Shown in pieces: positions 9,601-17,701 of a stretch of 64,000 nucleotides of DNA (the first letter of the stretch is position 1; every line of letters begins with the position of its first letter). This stretch comes from a virus. Location: positions 62,001-126,000 of the IMG/VR virus record IMGVR_UViG_3300043122_000207; one strand, 5' to 3'. The position numbers were made by a program, and so were the translations under genes. Under the pieces are notes generated by a model. The model worked only from the letters and a program-made list of their open reading frames with translations, was not told the origin of the DNA and did no database searches.

Positions 9601-10708
9601 ACATCTTGACAAGTTTATTATCGGATAAGGACATCTTATTGAATAAAGAGTTCTTACCAGCTTTTGCTTGATCAAAAAGCCCATCTAATTTCTCTACAAC
9701 ATCAAATCCTAAGAAACGATTCAATCCTGCTTCAGTAACATCCTTTAAAATCATAGATGGGTTTGACATATATTCTTGCATGAAAGTGGGAGCCATAGAT
9801 GCCATCATAGCAAAAGAACCTGTTGGGTCCATTGCATTTAATAATTTATAACCAGCATCTTGAGCTGCACCTTTATAGTTTCCTTCTCTTATGAAGTCCA
9901 TCATTCCACGGTTTTTATTTTGACCACCCATCATTTGACCCATTGGGTTTTCTTCTATAACAACATTCTCTTCTAATATGGATCTTATCTCGGTCATTAA
10001 ACTCATATGGTCTTGATAGAATTTGGTTGTCTTATCTATGAAATCTTTTTGGATCTCGTCATTAAATTTAACCAGGGTTTCAAGGTTATCATTCATCGTA
10101 TCCATTTTATTATCTAATTTATCGAAGTGTATGTTGGATGCGATTTTACTATCTATATGTAAAGCCTGCATGACATCACTTAAAGATAAAGCTAAAGCTT
10201 CATTACTATCTATGACGGCATCGGGTGTTTTCATATCCATCCCGTCTTTAACAGAATTATTTTGTCTGAGTTTACCTAATAATCCTGAATCTTCATTGGT
10301 GTCTGATGATGTGTTTATGTTTGTTCTGCCGGATGCTTGTTCATCATCTACAGAAACACTACCACCCTGTGGGATATCGTCACCCTCACCGTCATCATAT
10401 ATCATATCATTAACATTTGATAAACCCATTTGTTCTTCAAATGCTTGGTCTTTTCCTTTATATACATTACCTCTTTTTAATTCTTTAAAATATTTCCTAG
10501 AGGCATTATTGATATCTCTAAACATTGAGGTATTTAATATTTGCTTTTTTACATTTCTTATCGAACCTGATTTATGGTATAATTTTTTACTATCTTGTAA
10601 AGTCTTATTTAAATTTCTACCAGCTTCCATTGTATTCGGTGCATAACTTTCTGATAAATCCTTAACCAAATACTCGAAGCTTTTTTTAAGGTTTTTTATA
10701 TAAGCCAA
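3632..10708 (-). CDS. Tape measure protein with two C39-like peptidase domains
   Basis: The longest gene here (2358 residues), next to another tail gene, with the long alpha-helical, Lys/Glu-rich build of a tape measure that sets tail length and is ejected with DNA. Four Gly/Ala-rich hydrophobic blocks (about residues 800-840, 1575-1625, 1673-1703, 1755-1785) look like membrane-inserting segments. Two regions resemble C39 papain-like peptidases: Cys999 in GESGCGLLTAAM with His1086 in GSLHYILVR and a following VDDP; and Cys2068 in SNSGCAPSVLSML with His2150 in GNDHYVLVK and a following LFDP. C39-type folds cut peptides, so they may cut the tape measure itself or peptide cross-links in the wall. 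Start is TTG after AAAGGGGTGAAG; a late-type promoter lies 37 nt upstream. Confidence 0.85.
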   Translation of the reverse strand: MAYIKNLKKSFEYLVKDLSESYAPNTMEAGRNLNKTLQDSKKLYHKSGSIRNVKKQILNTSMFRDINNASRKYFKELKRGNVYKGKDQAFEEQMGLSNVNDMIYDDGEGDDIPQGGSVSVDDEQASGRTNINTSSDTNEDSGLLGKLRQNNSVKDGMDMKTPDAVIDSNEALALSLSDVMQALHIDSKIASNIHFDKLDNKMDTMNDNLETLVKFNDEIQKDFIDKTTKFYQDHMSLMTEIRSILEENVVIEENPMGQMMGGQNKNRGMMDFIREGNYKGAAQDAGYKLLNAMDPTGSFAMMASMAPTFMQEYMSNPSMILKDVTEAGLNRFLGFDVVEKLDGLFDQAKAGKNSLFNKMSLSDNKLVKMLGDALRDKGDINRGIQTGNYNKGRTFFDGVTKKAITEVIPTYLRKILSTLSGNEEMVFNYDTGQYKDVSEVAKEFYDMRPDFKGQYGRITSLVESNLDKDRVGEVDSDALEATMTKITDNLLDRSYTLDDMSVMKYNKFINMMGMSPDEISKSEYQLIRNAIMKAKSGKDQTSASEFRDIQNAMGDYNVQMSDYYAEQSQRANMTGVNTLVDGSFRSQSYGVNGMGSNGEPLAEDDKRKYKSLSQYDPTRNRKDLSEMGNNFDINMTEEDKKVLEESYDKFNTLDYINASMMGVTNLPFLDKIGVNDIKEIKEWKDNNPYDLDNIIKSGGQSIDDIHSSYMDNKLGQILTGVKDATDDFESPNINIEDEKDIEDEVTKQLSKGVSKLFSKAAGSPSSNPAVEALKSGGGSSGDDGWDLFKDYNPNVMKGLDFGAGAMGGIGIGAIASTVLTGSPFMGTMLTSLIGIGSGMMANNSKLKERLFGAKNKDKSMITNISEKFFGKERTDKIHKSIMDAYKGFKDTFLTPIGEWLKKPINWVKGKLGIGDDMTEPKSENISQTDSVNLDEIDNEVKRDDEGEEYGEGVNRVKGLYSGKSNRALFGKGIHFFSQKDGDYSSIPLSGGSTVGESGCGLLTAAMAVSNILDVEIKPDELTNIAKKYKVKNDGISFGFFRDVGYRFDISTNIFSREEVSLKALDNTISSGAMVISLYEDKSGSLHYILVRNGKQKHFAVDDPMRGKGIDIPKNLIYAKSRNFIVFYPDTASESKERDNELKNSKSIKEFFGGMFKKSGLSKKISDLDVMGSLNKLSSKVSNTTMESVLSDIQKSDTVVDMNEYKKAAGGGSVQKRNEEISESPIKKFSNKIMRKQEELLNGVAYNIEYIKRLLVGQFGDLDPSLRPDKEGVFGGVFKKRNALMLKFKNMMGNFKDQYISPITDYLGKIKENITKPFTFLKNLPSTIKDKIDGLLPSKEDIESKWNEYTDKLKDLSETVYLYGLEFKDKLSDAAKSMKESAIEFMKDMKKKSASAWERWKEDIYPSIKESMGEFKERGKEFFTSAKEHLASGISKLWGGIKSAGKWGLDKALSVGSLFSDKAGKIKDKLFSKRVQKVYVDGGHLDAIGAVGAIDADAYNAAKDDLDKTENAQNHEGRDIDFDSSTALTVADRQQEMDISNESKRTSLLGKIKDKLGSKKGSKDEGGLIDGVLQESIAELLGGTVGGTVAGVATNAVATHGAGGILAGAGMAASGAAGAGMSVWDAIKGFIHASDMLDKDVDETTFIDKVLTGMSSVLGGTGDGVSNIVWNAVKWGLIGTAIGPGVGTIAGAVLGAGMGAVNGSRIAKFQTGVKDAIFGFGSKITTSVKEFFVGNDGEGEDAKKGIFEKMGENDGIVGAIKGGAAGGAMGGPLGLLIGAGVGAYGPGKFLKKIANPIETIGDVGGWIGDKLIGIKDAIWDSKFGSFLEAAGKTAGDVVDQFINVDEIVQGVKENVEEAKLKISDTAQSIKDGLHEKIVKPLDDNIVSPVQESFTEFKNKIVGIGDNVKSKVETAYDEFTKKVTDLGDAIYDNTIGKVKESFETIAEKLGEFKDTIVEIVTNPGDFIKKTAGGFINRYTPNWMQSAYQNTTGFFGNIGNTFSNVWGALGNFGSYYDQAEAKRGRGQTQPIMGPSGYPAAHGDGRDNFVNQKSNKFKNLMIGSKKFSNSGCAPSVLSMLLSNYGKKVPVEVLAKEAAPYTSNGGVVIDYFKHQFEKHNLEGDMYTENIPDLMNNMAEGSQSVLLTKAQNGNDHYVLVKKSGGKLMLFDPLKNNTKMISVNDKIIRDASLAYMSQPKMDPEKMFSLSDFKTRVGAGLGAGVDLLTGQKRDKIKSMVNTQRADQLNKIRSLKDRVSYGRDIEREINNTTYNNSSNSETIKDLSVDNSKVEEKLDTLIDEIKKLAGVFSTVGKEIVQNSNTNNITSNNNTNNVNAGGKDEQNLDKNKRDSFMETINKISSGVLT

Positions 10709-10744
10709 AGTGTCTTCACCCCTTTATAAACTTATTTGTTTAAA

Positions 10745-10758
10745 CTATTTACTTTGTT
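10745..10758 (-). promoter_or_regulatory. Late-type promoter for the tape measure operon
   Basis: Minus-strand AACAAAGTAAATAG (AACA-N7-TAG), 37 nt upstream of the TTG start at 10708. It stands back to back with the PhoH promoter at 10789-10801. Confidence 0.6.
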
Positions 10759-10788
10759 CCTCTTACCTTTTTATGGTGATATGTCAAA

Positions 10789-10801
10789 AACAATACTGTA
10801 G
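10789..10801 (+). promoter_or_regulatory. Late-type promoter for the PhoH-like gene
   Basis: AACAATACTGTAG, an exact AACA-N6-TA(G) match, 39 nt upstream of the GTG start at 10840. Confidence 0.65.
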
Positions 10802-10839
10802 TGTTTTTATATTTATATAGTATTTGAGGGGGAAAAAAT

Positions 10840-11763
10840 GTGAGACATTACAAAGTAGATGAACATATAATAGAAAATCTAGAAGAAAAAAAAGAGATTG
10901 CATGTGATTTACCGATCACCGATATAGGATATTACCACATATTCAAACATAAAGAACCGATCGAATTTTTATCGGATGATGATATGTACTCTGGTTTCTC
11001 AAGAACCAATTATTTTTACCCCAATGGTCTAATGGCTTATTATGATGGCACAACTTTAAAAGCTGTAGACAGAAACAGATGTGTTTATGGGCAGAAAGGA
11101 AAAAATCCATATCAGTGGATGGCTATAGATTCCCTGCTTAGACCAGAAAAAGAATTAGTTGTTTTGACTGGTGTTGCTGGTAGTGGCAAAACATTTTTAG
11201 CATTAGCATATGCTTTAAATATGATAGACAATCCAGATTGCGAGAATAAATATAATAGAATAGTTTTATCCAGACCGAAACAAACTCTAGAAAGAAAAGA
11301 TGGTGCGGTACCTGGTGATGATGATGATAAAATCAAAGCTTATATGATGCCTTTCTATGATAATGCTAAAGCGATGGGTGCAACCCAAACCTTTAGGAGA
11401 ATGGTTGGTCGTGGTGACGATATAATGGGTATAGAATTTCAACCTTTAGAAAAAATAAAAGGAAGAAGTTATGCTAACGCCATAGTTATAATAGACGAAA
11501 GTGAAGATATGAGATATAGAGAAGTTGAGTCTTTATTAACTAGGTCCGATAATGCTAAGGTTATTTTAAGTGGTGACATAAAACAAATTGACGATAAGAC
11601 ATTCACCAAAAACAATATCCCTTTAGTATATACCATTAAAAAAACAGAGGGTCAATTATTTGCATCCCATATAAATAATCCTGTTACTTCAAGAAAAGGT
11701 GAACTCACAAAATTTGTGATAAACAATTTTTCACAAGAAGAATACAGGTCTAAAAAATACTAA
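10840..11763 (+). CDS. phoH: PhoH-like P-loop ATPase
   Basis: A 307-residue protein whose C-terminal two thirds match the PhoH family: Walker A GVAGSGKT at about residues 111-118, SRPKQTLERKDG, a Walker B AIVIIDESED at about 213-222, and LSGDIKQID near 245. PhoH-like proteins are predicted RNA/DNA-linked ATPases or helicase-like enzymes common in phages. The first 100 residues are an unassigned extension. Start is GTG at 10840: a GAGGGGG site lies seven bases upstream, and the overlapping ATG at 10838 is followed directly by TGA. Monocistronic, with its own late-type promoter and a terminator at 11771. Confidence 0.85.
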   Translation: MRHYKVDEHIIENLEEKKEIACDLPITDIGYYHIFKHKEPIEFLSDDDMYSGFSRTNYFYPNGLMAYYDGTTLKAVDRNRCVYGQKGKNPYQWMAIDSLLRPEKELVVLTGVAGSGKTFLALAYALNMIDNPDCENKYNRIVLSRPKQTLERKDGAVPGDDDDKIKAYMMPFYDNAKAMGATQTFRRMVGRGDDIMGIEFQPLEKIKGRSYANAIVIIDESEDMRYREVESLLTRSDNAKVILSGDIKQIDDKTFTKNNIPLVYTIKKTEGQLFASHINNPVTSRKGELTKFVINNFSQEEYRSKKY

Positions 11764-11770
11764 AAATTGT

Positions 11771-11796
11771 GGCAGGGGTCAAACCCTGCCTTTATT
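11771..11796 (+). terminator. Terminator after the PhoH-like gene
   Basis: GGCAGGGG and CCCTGCC pair around TCAAA, followed by TTTATTT. Confidence 0.7.
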
Positions 11797-11819
11797 TAAT
11801 CTAAAGATAAACCTACCGA

Positions 11820-11833
11820 AACAATTTAGATAG
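11820..11833 (+). promoter_or_regulatory. Late-type promoter for the portal-like gene
   Basis: AACAATTTAGATAG (AACA-N7-TAG), 33 nt upstream of the ATG at 11866. Confidence 0.6.
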
Positions 11834-11865
11834 AAATTTAACCGTTTATTAAAGGAGGTTTATAA

Positions 11866-14028
11866 ATGGCTGATAAAGAAAACGAATTAAAAACACAATT
11901 CCAGAAAAAAATAGAAAACATTGATGAAGATTATAATAAATTAGAGGATAAACTAAATAGAAAAGTATACGGTGTCGGAACTAAAGTTAGAAACCTTGTG
12001 GATATAAGTGATGACTTACCTAATAACTTTCTAGAGGGTCTAGGTTCCTCTTCTTACCGTTCATCTAGAAAACACCTGTTAGACATCGTTGGAAAAGATA
12101 ACGACACCAGGGTGCCTTTAGAGGACGCTATGGAGGATGCACTAAACGATATTGGTGATTACATAACATCTTCTCCTACATATCAGGAGAGAATACTTTT
12201 AGAGCAAGAATACAATTACATGTGTGCACAAATGCCACAGCTTTTAAACTCAATTGAAATAAAAGTTAATAATATTTTATCACCAGATGGCACATCCAAA
12301 AGGTTTATCCAAAACGATATTGTGCGAGGAGATAGTATCATCTCCCAACAGGAGTTAAAAGATATAACAGATAGCAAAGAATTAGAGCCAATGGTAAAAG
12401 ACATATACACCAAAACATTTATAAGTGGAAATAAATATGTTTATACAGTACCCTACAGAAGAATAGCCGAAAGAATATATTCTAGGTATTTGGAAAAAGA
12501 ATCTGTAGGTGGTATGATAGCTGAAGCAGACCTTGCAGAAAAAGAATTGGATAGTTCACTTTTTAGAGAATCTATTGAAGAAGTTGTTTTTTCTGACAGT
12601 GATGAAGAATTTGTTGATTACTATGGGGAGAGTGTGACTTTTGAAACCAGTGAAGAAAACAAATCAGAAATGATGTTAACAGAAAACCCATTGATTGATG
12701 AGGCTAAAGATTCTATAGCTTATGAACTTAATAAGAAATTTGAAGAAGGTGACGATTTCTTATCTGAAAAAGATGGTGTGTTGATAGGTGAAGCTAGATC
12801 GAAGTTTAGTAAAATGACTGGGTGTCATGTCGAGGTTTTAGAAAACGAAAGATGTATTCCGGTTGTTGTTAATAGAGAAGTCATAGGTATATACTATATT
12901 GAAAAACCAGAAGTATTAAATGCTGCTGGTGGGAGGACAAGTTATAGTATCTCAAATATGACCGGCTCCAATTATATTAATGACACTAACGATGTCTTTA
13001 ATGAAAGAAACAACATGACAAAAAATATGGTAACCAAGAAATTGAGAGGTGTAATAAAAAAGAACCTCGATAAGAAATTGATAAAGAAAAATAAAAAAAT
13101 CTTGGATACAATAGAACATATACTAAAATCTTCTGAAACATCCGATTATAAAGTTAGGTATATACCAAGAAAATATATTACACCATTTATGGTTAATAAA
13201 GACAATATGGGTCTTGGTAGATCTCAATTACATCGTTCAAGAATAATGGCACACATGTGGATTTTATTAAACTATTCTAATTTAATGAATAAATTGTTTT
13301 TTGAAAAAGATAAAATGTTGGTTAATGCAAGGGCATCTGTAAGTAAAGATTTAGGTTCGGTTGCCAAAAGAGCACTAGAGGCTGTCAAAAAAATATATCC
13401 TATGCCAAACGAAATCTTGGATCTATCTAAGACACACGGTAGGATGGCTGACATAGCAAGGGTTATAATGCCACAGGCAAGAAACGGAACTAAAGCTTTA
13501 GATATAGAAAGAATGCAGGGTCAGGCTATTGAAGAAAACTACGATTTTAAAAAGGATTTAGAACACATAGCAACAGCTTTAGTTGGTGTTCCTTTTTCAA
13601 TGACAGATACTCAAGCAAATACTGATTATGCCACAAACTTAATAAGTCAAGACATACATCAAGTATCATCTTCGATAACGTACCAAATAGAATTAGAAAA
13701 ACAGATATCTGAGTTTATAACAAAGGTTGCCAGATACGAAAAAGACGATGACAGTATAATTATTAAATCAAACTTACCATTACCTAAAACTCTAACACAA
13801 GGGTTACAGGGTGACGCTTTAAATAGAATAACAGACAAAATAAATAGTATAGTTGAACATGTGGTGGAGGATAGAAATGAAGAGAAAAGGGATTATTTAA
13901 GAGAAAAGTTATTTAGAAAAGAAACAGGTTCTTCCATCGACTGGTTCCAGATAGATAAGATACTAAATAAATACAAATCAGAAACACCAGATAAAGATGA
14001 CGAAGATTCAGGTGGAGGTAGATTCTAA
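11866..14028 (+). CDS. Portal-like protein
   Basis: A 720-residue protein with the layout of large myovirus portal proteins: an acidic helical N-terminal part, then from about residue 430 YIPRKYITPFMV, LHRSRIMAHMWILLNYSNL, KMLVNARASVS, an ALDIERMQGQAIEENYDF stretch near 550, and DTQANTDYATNLISQDIHQ followed by a helical stem-like segment. Portals form the dodecameric ring at the capsid vertex through which DNA is packaged and the tail attached. The Gly/Asp-rich acidic end is common at portal C-termini. Start has an AAAGGAGG site. A monocistronic unit under a late-type promoter fits a virion role. The call rests on pattern and context; another large head or neck protein is possible. Confidence 0.55.
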   Translation: MADKENELKTQFQKKIENIDEDYNKLEDKLNRKVYGVGTKVRNLVDISDDLPNNFLEGLGSSSYRSSRKHLLDIVGKDNDTRVPLEDAMEDALNDIGDYITSSPTYQERILLEQEYNYMCAQMPQLLNSIEIKVNNILSPDGTSKRFIQNDIVRGDSIISQQELKDITDSKELEPMVKDIYTKTFISGNKYVYTVPYRRIAERIYSRYLEKESVGGMIAEADLAEKELDSSLFRESIEEVVFSDSDEEFVDYYGESVTFETSEENKSEMMLTENPLIDEAKDSIAYELNKKFEEGDDFLSEKDGVLIGEARSKFSKMTGCHVEVLENERCIPVVVNREVIGIYYIEKPEVLNAAGGRTSYSISNMTGSNYINDTNDVFNERNNMTKNMVTKKLRGVIKKNLDKKLIKKNKKILDTIEHILKSSETSDYKVRYIPRKYITPFMVNKDNMGLGRSQLHRSRIMAHMWILLNYSNLMNKLFFEKDKMLVNARASVSKDLGSVAKRALEAVKKIYPMPNEILDLSKTHGRMADIARVIMPQARNGTKALDIERMQGQAIEENYDFKKDLEHIATALVGVPFSMTDTQANTDYATNLISQDIHQVSSSITYQIELEKQISEFITKVARYEKDDDSIIIKSNLPLPKTLTQGLQGDALNRITDKINSIVEHVVEDRNEEKRDYLREKLFRKETGSSIDWFQIDKILNKYKSETPDKDDEDSGGGRF

Positions 14029-14042
14029 AAACAAATATAAGA

Positions 14043-14063
14043 GGCAGGGGTTAACCCTGCCCT
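14043..14063. terminator. Bidirectional terminator between converging genes
   Basis: GGCAGGGGTTAACCCTGCC hairpin between the portal-like gene and the converging membrane-protein gene; T-rich bases follow on both strands. Confidence 0.6.
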
Positions 14064-14067
14064 TTGT

Positions 14068-14469
14068 TTATTCTTTAAAAAAATCCTCTATATTCTTTTT
14101 CAGTTGAATTAAGAATTCAAATAATATGTTATGTTGAACACATTCTTTTATATAGTTCTTTTTAAACATGTTTTCCAATACCACCCTTCGAGTAATATAT
14201 TTATGTTCCAAATGTATGGTATATAAAATTGCTACGGTAGTGAATATCCATAGTAACCTAACATTACCTGAACCCGAATTAATACTCATAAATGTAGTAT
14301 ATAAGCATAACAACATTAAAGTTATCATTCTCAACATACCCTTTAAATCGTATGTGTCCCTTATGATATAAATTTTTTTTCCCTCATAAACGGTTCCGAC
14401 TCTACCTATTGTTTTCTCTAAGACAAAAACTTTTTTATCGGGATTAGTCTTACATTTCCATTTTTCCAT
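14068..14469 (-). CDS. Small membrane protein
   Basis: A 133-residue protein with two adjacent hydrophobic segments at about residues 45-63 and 70-88 (GMLRMITLMLLCLYTTF and RLLWIFTTVAILYTIH), flanked by polar termini. Its ATG overlaps the stop codon of the thymidylate kinase gene by one base, so it is translated from the polymerase-kinase transcript. No family recognised. Confidence 0.65.
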   Translation of the reverse strand: MEKWKCKTNPDKKVFVLEKTIGRVGTVYEGKKIYIIRDTYDLKGMLRMITLMLLCLYTTFMSINSGSGNVRLLWIFTTVAILYTIHLEHKYITRRVVLENMFKKNYIKECVQHNILFEFLIQLKKNIEDFFKE

Positions 14470-15197
14470 TAAATACCACCTTCACTAGTGCCCCCATACG
14501 TTATCCAAGCTGGATTAGGTAATACACCTTTTCTTTTTATTGATTCACATATTTCCCCGAGTATGGTTTCTCTATTCTTTAACTGTCCATTTTCACTACA
14601 TTTGATTATGTCCCATTTTTGTCTTTTTACAACAAATAAAGAATTCTCATGGGTTTTTTTCATGTATGCTTTATCAACTTCATGTATATCTTTATCCTTG
14701 GTGCCAGTGATTTTATTTTTTCTATTCTCTATAAGTTTTTCTCTGATATCATAATCCATATGAAGGAAAATTGTGATATCTGGTTTTGGTAAACCTAGTT
14801 TATTATACTCTAAATCATATTCCCAATCTAAAAATTTTTCTTTTTCATTTAAGGTTTCGAATTTAGAACTCTGGTGTATCATATTGGAAGAAACATATCT
14901 ATCCATTATTATAATATATCCTTCATCAACATATTTTTTCCATGTGTTTTTAAAGGATATAAACCTATCCGAGGCATAAAATAAAGATGCAGGGTAACCA
15001 CCGATATCTTCAGCCTCTTTAGAAATTTCACCATTTAAATACATTTTAACTAAATGTGAAGAATCATTATCATAGAAAGGGAAGGATAATCTTTTCACCT
15101 TCTCATATCTACCATTTAAATAATCATATAATAATCTGGTCTGTGTTTCTTTCCCTACACCATCTACACCATCAATCGCTATTATTTTGGATTCCAT
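14469..15197 (-). CDS. tmk: Thymidylate (dTMP/dUMP) kinase
   Basis: A 242-residue P-loop nucleoside monophosphate kinase. GVDGVGKETQT at residues 10-20 is the P-loop; the usual Ser/Thr after Lys16 is Glu17, with Thr18 next. FYASDRF at about 73-79 and MDRYVSSNMIHQ at about 97-108 carry the family's DR(Y/W) and nucleotide-binding residues, and PDITIFLHMD at about 138-147 is the conserved strand. The reaction is phosphorylation of dTMP to dTDP; some phage enzymes also use dUMP. It lies 13 nt downstream of the polymerase last exon, and the window also has a dCTP deaminase and a ThyX-like gene, pointing to a phage-run pyrimidine pool. Confidence 0.85.
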   Translation of the reverse strand: MESKIIAIDGVDGVGKETQTRLLYDYLNGRYEKVKRLSFPFYDNDSSHLVKMYLNGEISKEAEDIGGYPASLFYASDRFISFKNTWKKYVDEGYIIIMDRYVSSNMIHQSSKFETLNEKEKFLDWEYDLEYNKLGLPKPDITIFLHMDYDIREKLIENRKNKITGTKDKDIHEVDKAYMKKTHENSLFVVKRQKWDIIKCSENGQLKNRETILGEICESIKRKGVLPNPAWITYGGTSEGGI

Positions 15198-15210
15198 TTA
15201 AACCACTCCT

Positions 15211-16650
15211 TTAATAAAAGTCTATAACATTGGTAACATGTCTTCTTTTTTTGCTATCTCTAATAGTTATTAAACCTAATGGATCAATGACCGGTGCAAT
15301 AAGGTTTGATGTTTGTGTTATAACTGGTGTGGTATTTAAGAAATCCAAAACAAAATCCGGTATATAGGTTATATCGTATGGTAGTGCTATTTTTTTTATA
15401 TCCCTGTATCTCTTCTGGATGGAAGATAAATTATCAAGTCTAAATCTTTTTAATTCAGATTCCTTTGCACCTCTCTCAATTAGTTTCTTTTTAATCTTTA
15501 AACCTTTTCTTTTCATAAATTCATTGGAAACTAAACGGAATGTATCTGTATAAATGTCTAATACATCCATAGCCATTTTCTCTATACCCTGATCATATAC
15601 ATCGTTGATTTTAAGATATAAATATTCACCGTCATTTATGACCATGATATTATTATCCATCATGTCTACTACTTTCTTTGTTTTATAAAGGTCATATTGG
15701 CTCCTAAACTTAGAGTTAAATTTCTGTACTATGACATCCAGTAAATCTTGATCTAAATCTATATCGTCAGATATCTTTAAAAAAACAGAGTTATTTTTTA
15801 CTGAGACTTCACCGCGATACATTAAACCAGATTTACCTTTTTCTTTTAATTCTATGAAATCCAACTCTTCATAATTGAAATTTATTCTATCTGATATGTC
15901 AACTCTGTATCCATTTAATTTATCTTCGTTTGATTCTATCATTCTATCTATTATGTGATAGGATAGTTTCTTAAACATCTCAGGGTAATCTCTTTTCATA
16001 CCCTCTATATCTGTCATATCTAAATAAGCTGTATAAAAGGTTGCTGGTGCCTCTATCTCATCATCTAAACCTAAATCATTCCATAACTTTATTGCAGTAA
16101 CTCTGTGGTCTGAGATAGGGAAGTCTTCGAACACACCATTTAGCTTATGGACATCAAAGAATTCTTGTGCAGTTTCACCCTTCATCATTTCTAAAACTTC
16201 ATTATCTATATCTCTTAATTTATTTAGTATCCTGTCTAACTTTATATCCTTTTCTCTCATGATATCATTTTCAACTATGTCCTCAACATTACTGCATAAC
16301 TTCTGGTTAAAATTTGATTTAGTAAAAGATAAACCCTTAACGTCCAAGTCAGCAACTTCAAAAACATTTCCTTCTTTAAGTTTATTTAATCCTATATAAT
16401 TTTTCTTTCTAGATGTTAAAACGAATCTTTTATAGAGGTACTCGTTTTTCATATTGATTCTTGATTTATATCTTTCCAAAACATTAGTGTGGTCCTTATA
16501 TCTTTCCAAAGAATAATCCACACAACTTACAGCAACCATTGTGGAAAGATTAGAAAGAGTAAACCATATCTCGTCTTCAGACAAATTTTTGTATCCTTTG
16601 TTATAAAGATCGTTTATATCATTATTCAGTTCATCTATAGCAACCATATT
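15211..16650 (-). CDS. B-family DNA polymerase, exon 3 (C-terminal part)
   Basis: Last exon, 479 residues. It begins at AAT (16648-16650) straight after the intron's terminal G, in phase with exon 2, so the protein reads DTDS-NMVAIDEL across the junction and completes catalytic motif C. Residues SRKKNYIGLN (about 477-480 for KKNY in the spliced protein) followed by LDVKGLSFTKSN match the KKxY and downstream thumb region of T4-type B-family polymerases. A free-standing reading would start at the ATG at 16647, but a TAA stop lies just upstream and the ATG has no ribosome binding site, which supports splicing. Confidence 0.75.
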   Translation of the reverse strand, partial: NMVAIDELNNDINDLYNKGYKNLSEDEIWFTLSNLSTMVAVSCVDYSLERYKDHTNVLERYKSRINMKNEYLYKRFVLTSRKKNYIGLNKLKEGNVFEVADLDVKGLSFTKSNFNQKLCSNVEDIVENDIMREKDIKLDRILNKLRDIDNEVLEMMKGETAQEFFDVHKLNGVFEDFPISDHRVTAIKLWNDLGLDDEIEAPATFYTAYLDMTDIEGMKRDYPEMFKKLSYHIIDRMIESNEDKLNGYRVDISDRINFNYEELDFIELKEKGKSGLMYRGEVSVKNNSVFLKISDDIDLDQDLLDVIVQKFNSKFRSQYDLYKTKKVVDMMDNNIMVINDGEYLYLKINDVYDQGIEKMAMDVLDIYTDTFRLVSNEFMKRKGLKIKKKLIERGAKESELKRFRLDNLSSIQKRYRDIKKIALPYDITYIPDFVLDFLNTTPVITQTSNLIAPVIDPLGLITIRDSKKRRHVTNVIDFY

Positions 16651-17701
16651 CGTTTATACCCTCGGTCTCCCGATATTTAGAAACTTGGGACTAGACTATA
16701 TCATGATCATATAACCTTAAAGGTTACTTAGATCCCTTCCATTTCCCTCACGGTACTCTACTCAGTTATCATCAGTCAGTCACCCAACTGAATCCCTTTT
16801 CGATAGTCGTTGAACCTTTAGTCGAGATATCTTAAAAATTATAGTTTTCGGAAATATTAACATATGATTCTTTCTCTCTTATTCTTTTTACAAATTTCCA
16901 GAACTTTTGTCTTTCTAATGTTTCTGAAGTATCAAAGTTTAACGTGTCGGCTATTTCTCGGGTTGTAAGATTTTTTTCTAATAAATCACAAACTGACACC
17001 ACCATGCTTTTCCAATTGTACTTATATTTGTTTTTTCTATGGTGTATATCATAATTTGCATATATGCCCTTATGAATGGTACCAGTTTTAATTTTTTGTA
17101 TAGTGGTTAACTCCACTTTATCTTTGAATTTTGGATATAAATCCATCGGATTTAACCCTTTTTCTAACCCTCTACAAATATAATGTACATCGTCATCAGT
17201 CAATACACCTTGATCTTTATGTTGTGTGAATGTCCCTTGTTTTATCGAATGGTGTATATTTTCTTTTTGTGTCAACCATCTCAAATTATAGATATTATTG
17301 TTACCCCTATCTAAGTCTATGTGATCGACCACATAGTCATTTGGGTTATCTATTGGGTCATAGGTGTTTAACATCACCCGATGCACGTAGAAATTTCTTT
17401 TATTATTGTTTTCATCTATAGGTAATCTCACATACTTATAGCCGGCATTCTTTATATTTTCTTTCAATACTTCACCAGTATTGTAATTTTCTATAATTCC
17501 GTGTTCTGAAATAATGTAATTCCCGTATATTTTGTACCCATCGACAAATTCAATATCTTTATAAATGATAAACAAATCACTCCTTTGTCGATATCTCGAT
17601 TACTTGGCTGCTGATTGTCTTATAACTTTTCAGCTATAACAGTTCCCAGCAATTAGAAAGGTTTTTCACATAATGTTTCCACTATGTGCTCCTATAAATT
17701 A
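16651..17701 (-). mobile_element. Group I intron 2 in the DNA polymerase gene
   Basis: A 1051-nt insertion after the DTDS codons of motif C. Minus-strand core elements are readable: AATTGCTGGGAAC (P) and AATCAGCAGCCAAG (Q) near the 5' end, TTCAACGACTA (R) and GATATAGTC (S) near the 3' end. The 5' junction forms a P1 helix: exon CUCU pairs with GGAG nine bases into the intron, with the expected U-G wobble at the cut site. The last base is G. TCGAGATATC after Q is complementary to GATATCTCGA before R, so the HNH gene sits in the P6/P6a loop. Splicing keeps the reading frame (phase 0). Confidence 0.8.
16832..17575 (-). CDS. HNH homing endonuclease of intron 2
   Basis: A 247-residue endonuclease in the intron's P6 loop, same strand as the polymerase. 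Residues about 65-68 (VHRVML) and 83-105 (VVDHIDLDRGNNNIYNLRW then LTQKEN) form the HNH site, preceded by a NUMOD4-like opening (GYKIYGNYIISEHG). The C-terminal half (LTTREIADTLNF) looks like a DNA-binding helix-turn-helix. Such enzymes cut intron-less alleles and spread the intron. Start is TTG at 17575, five bases after AAAGGAG. The frame is intact, so the enzyme may be active. Confidence 0.85.
   Translation of the reverse strand: MFIIYKDIEFVDGYKIYGNYIISEHGIIENYNTGEVLKENIKNAGYKYVRLPIDENNNKRNFYVHRVMLNTYDPIDNPNDYVVDHIDLDRGNNNIYNLRWLTQKENIHHSIKQGTFTQHKDQGVLTDDDVHYICRGLEKGLNPMDLYPKFKDKVELTTIQKIKTGTIHKGIYANYDIHHRKNKYKYNWKSMVVSVCDLLEKNLTTREIADTLNFDTSETLERQKFWKFVKRIREKESYVNISENYNF

Noticed and set aside
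10023-10646. Long plus-strand open frames inside the tape measure and beta genes
   Set aside because: They lie antisense to clear genes, lack ribosome binding sites and domain motifs, and follow from codon bias of the true frame.
15211-16647. Exon 3 and exon 2 of the DNA polymerase as separate genes
   Set aside because: Neither has a ribosome binding site, a stop precedes each start in frame, both intron junctions join in phase 0, and group I core elements flank the gaps.
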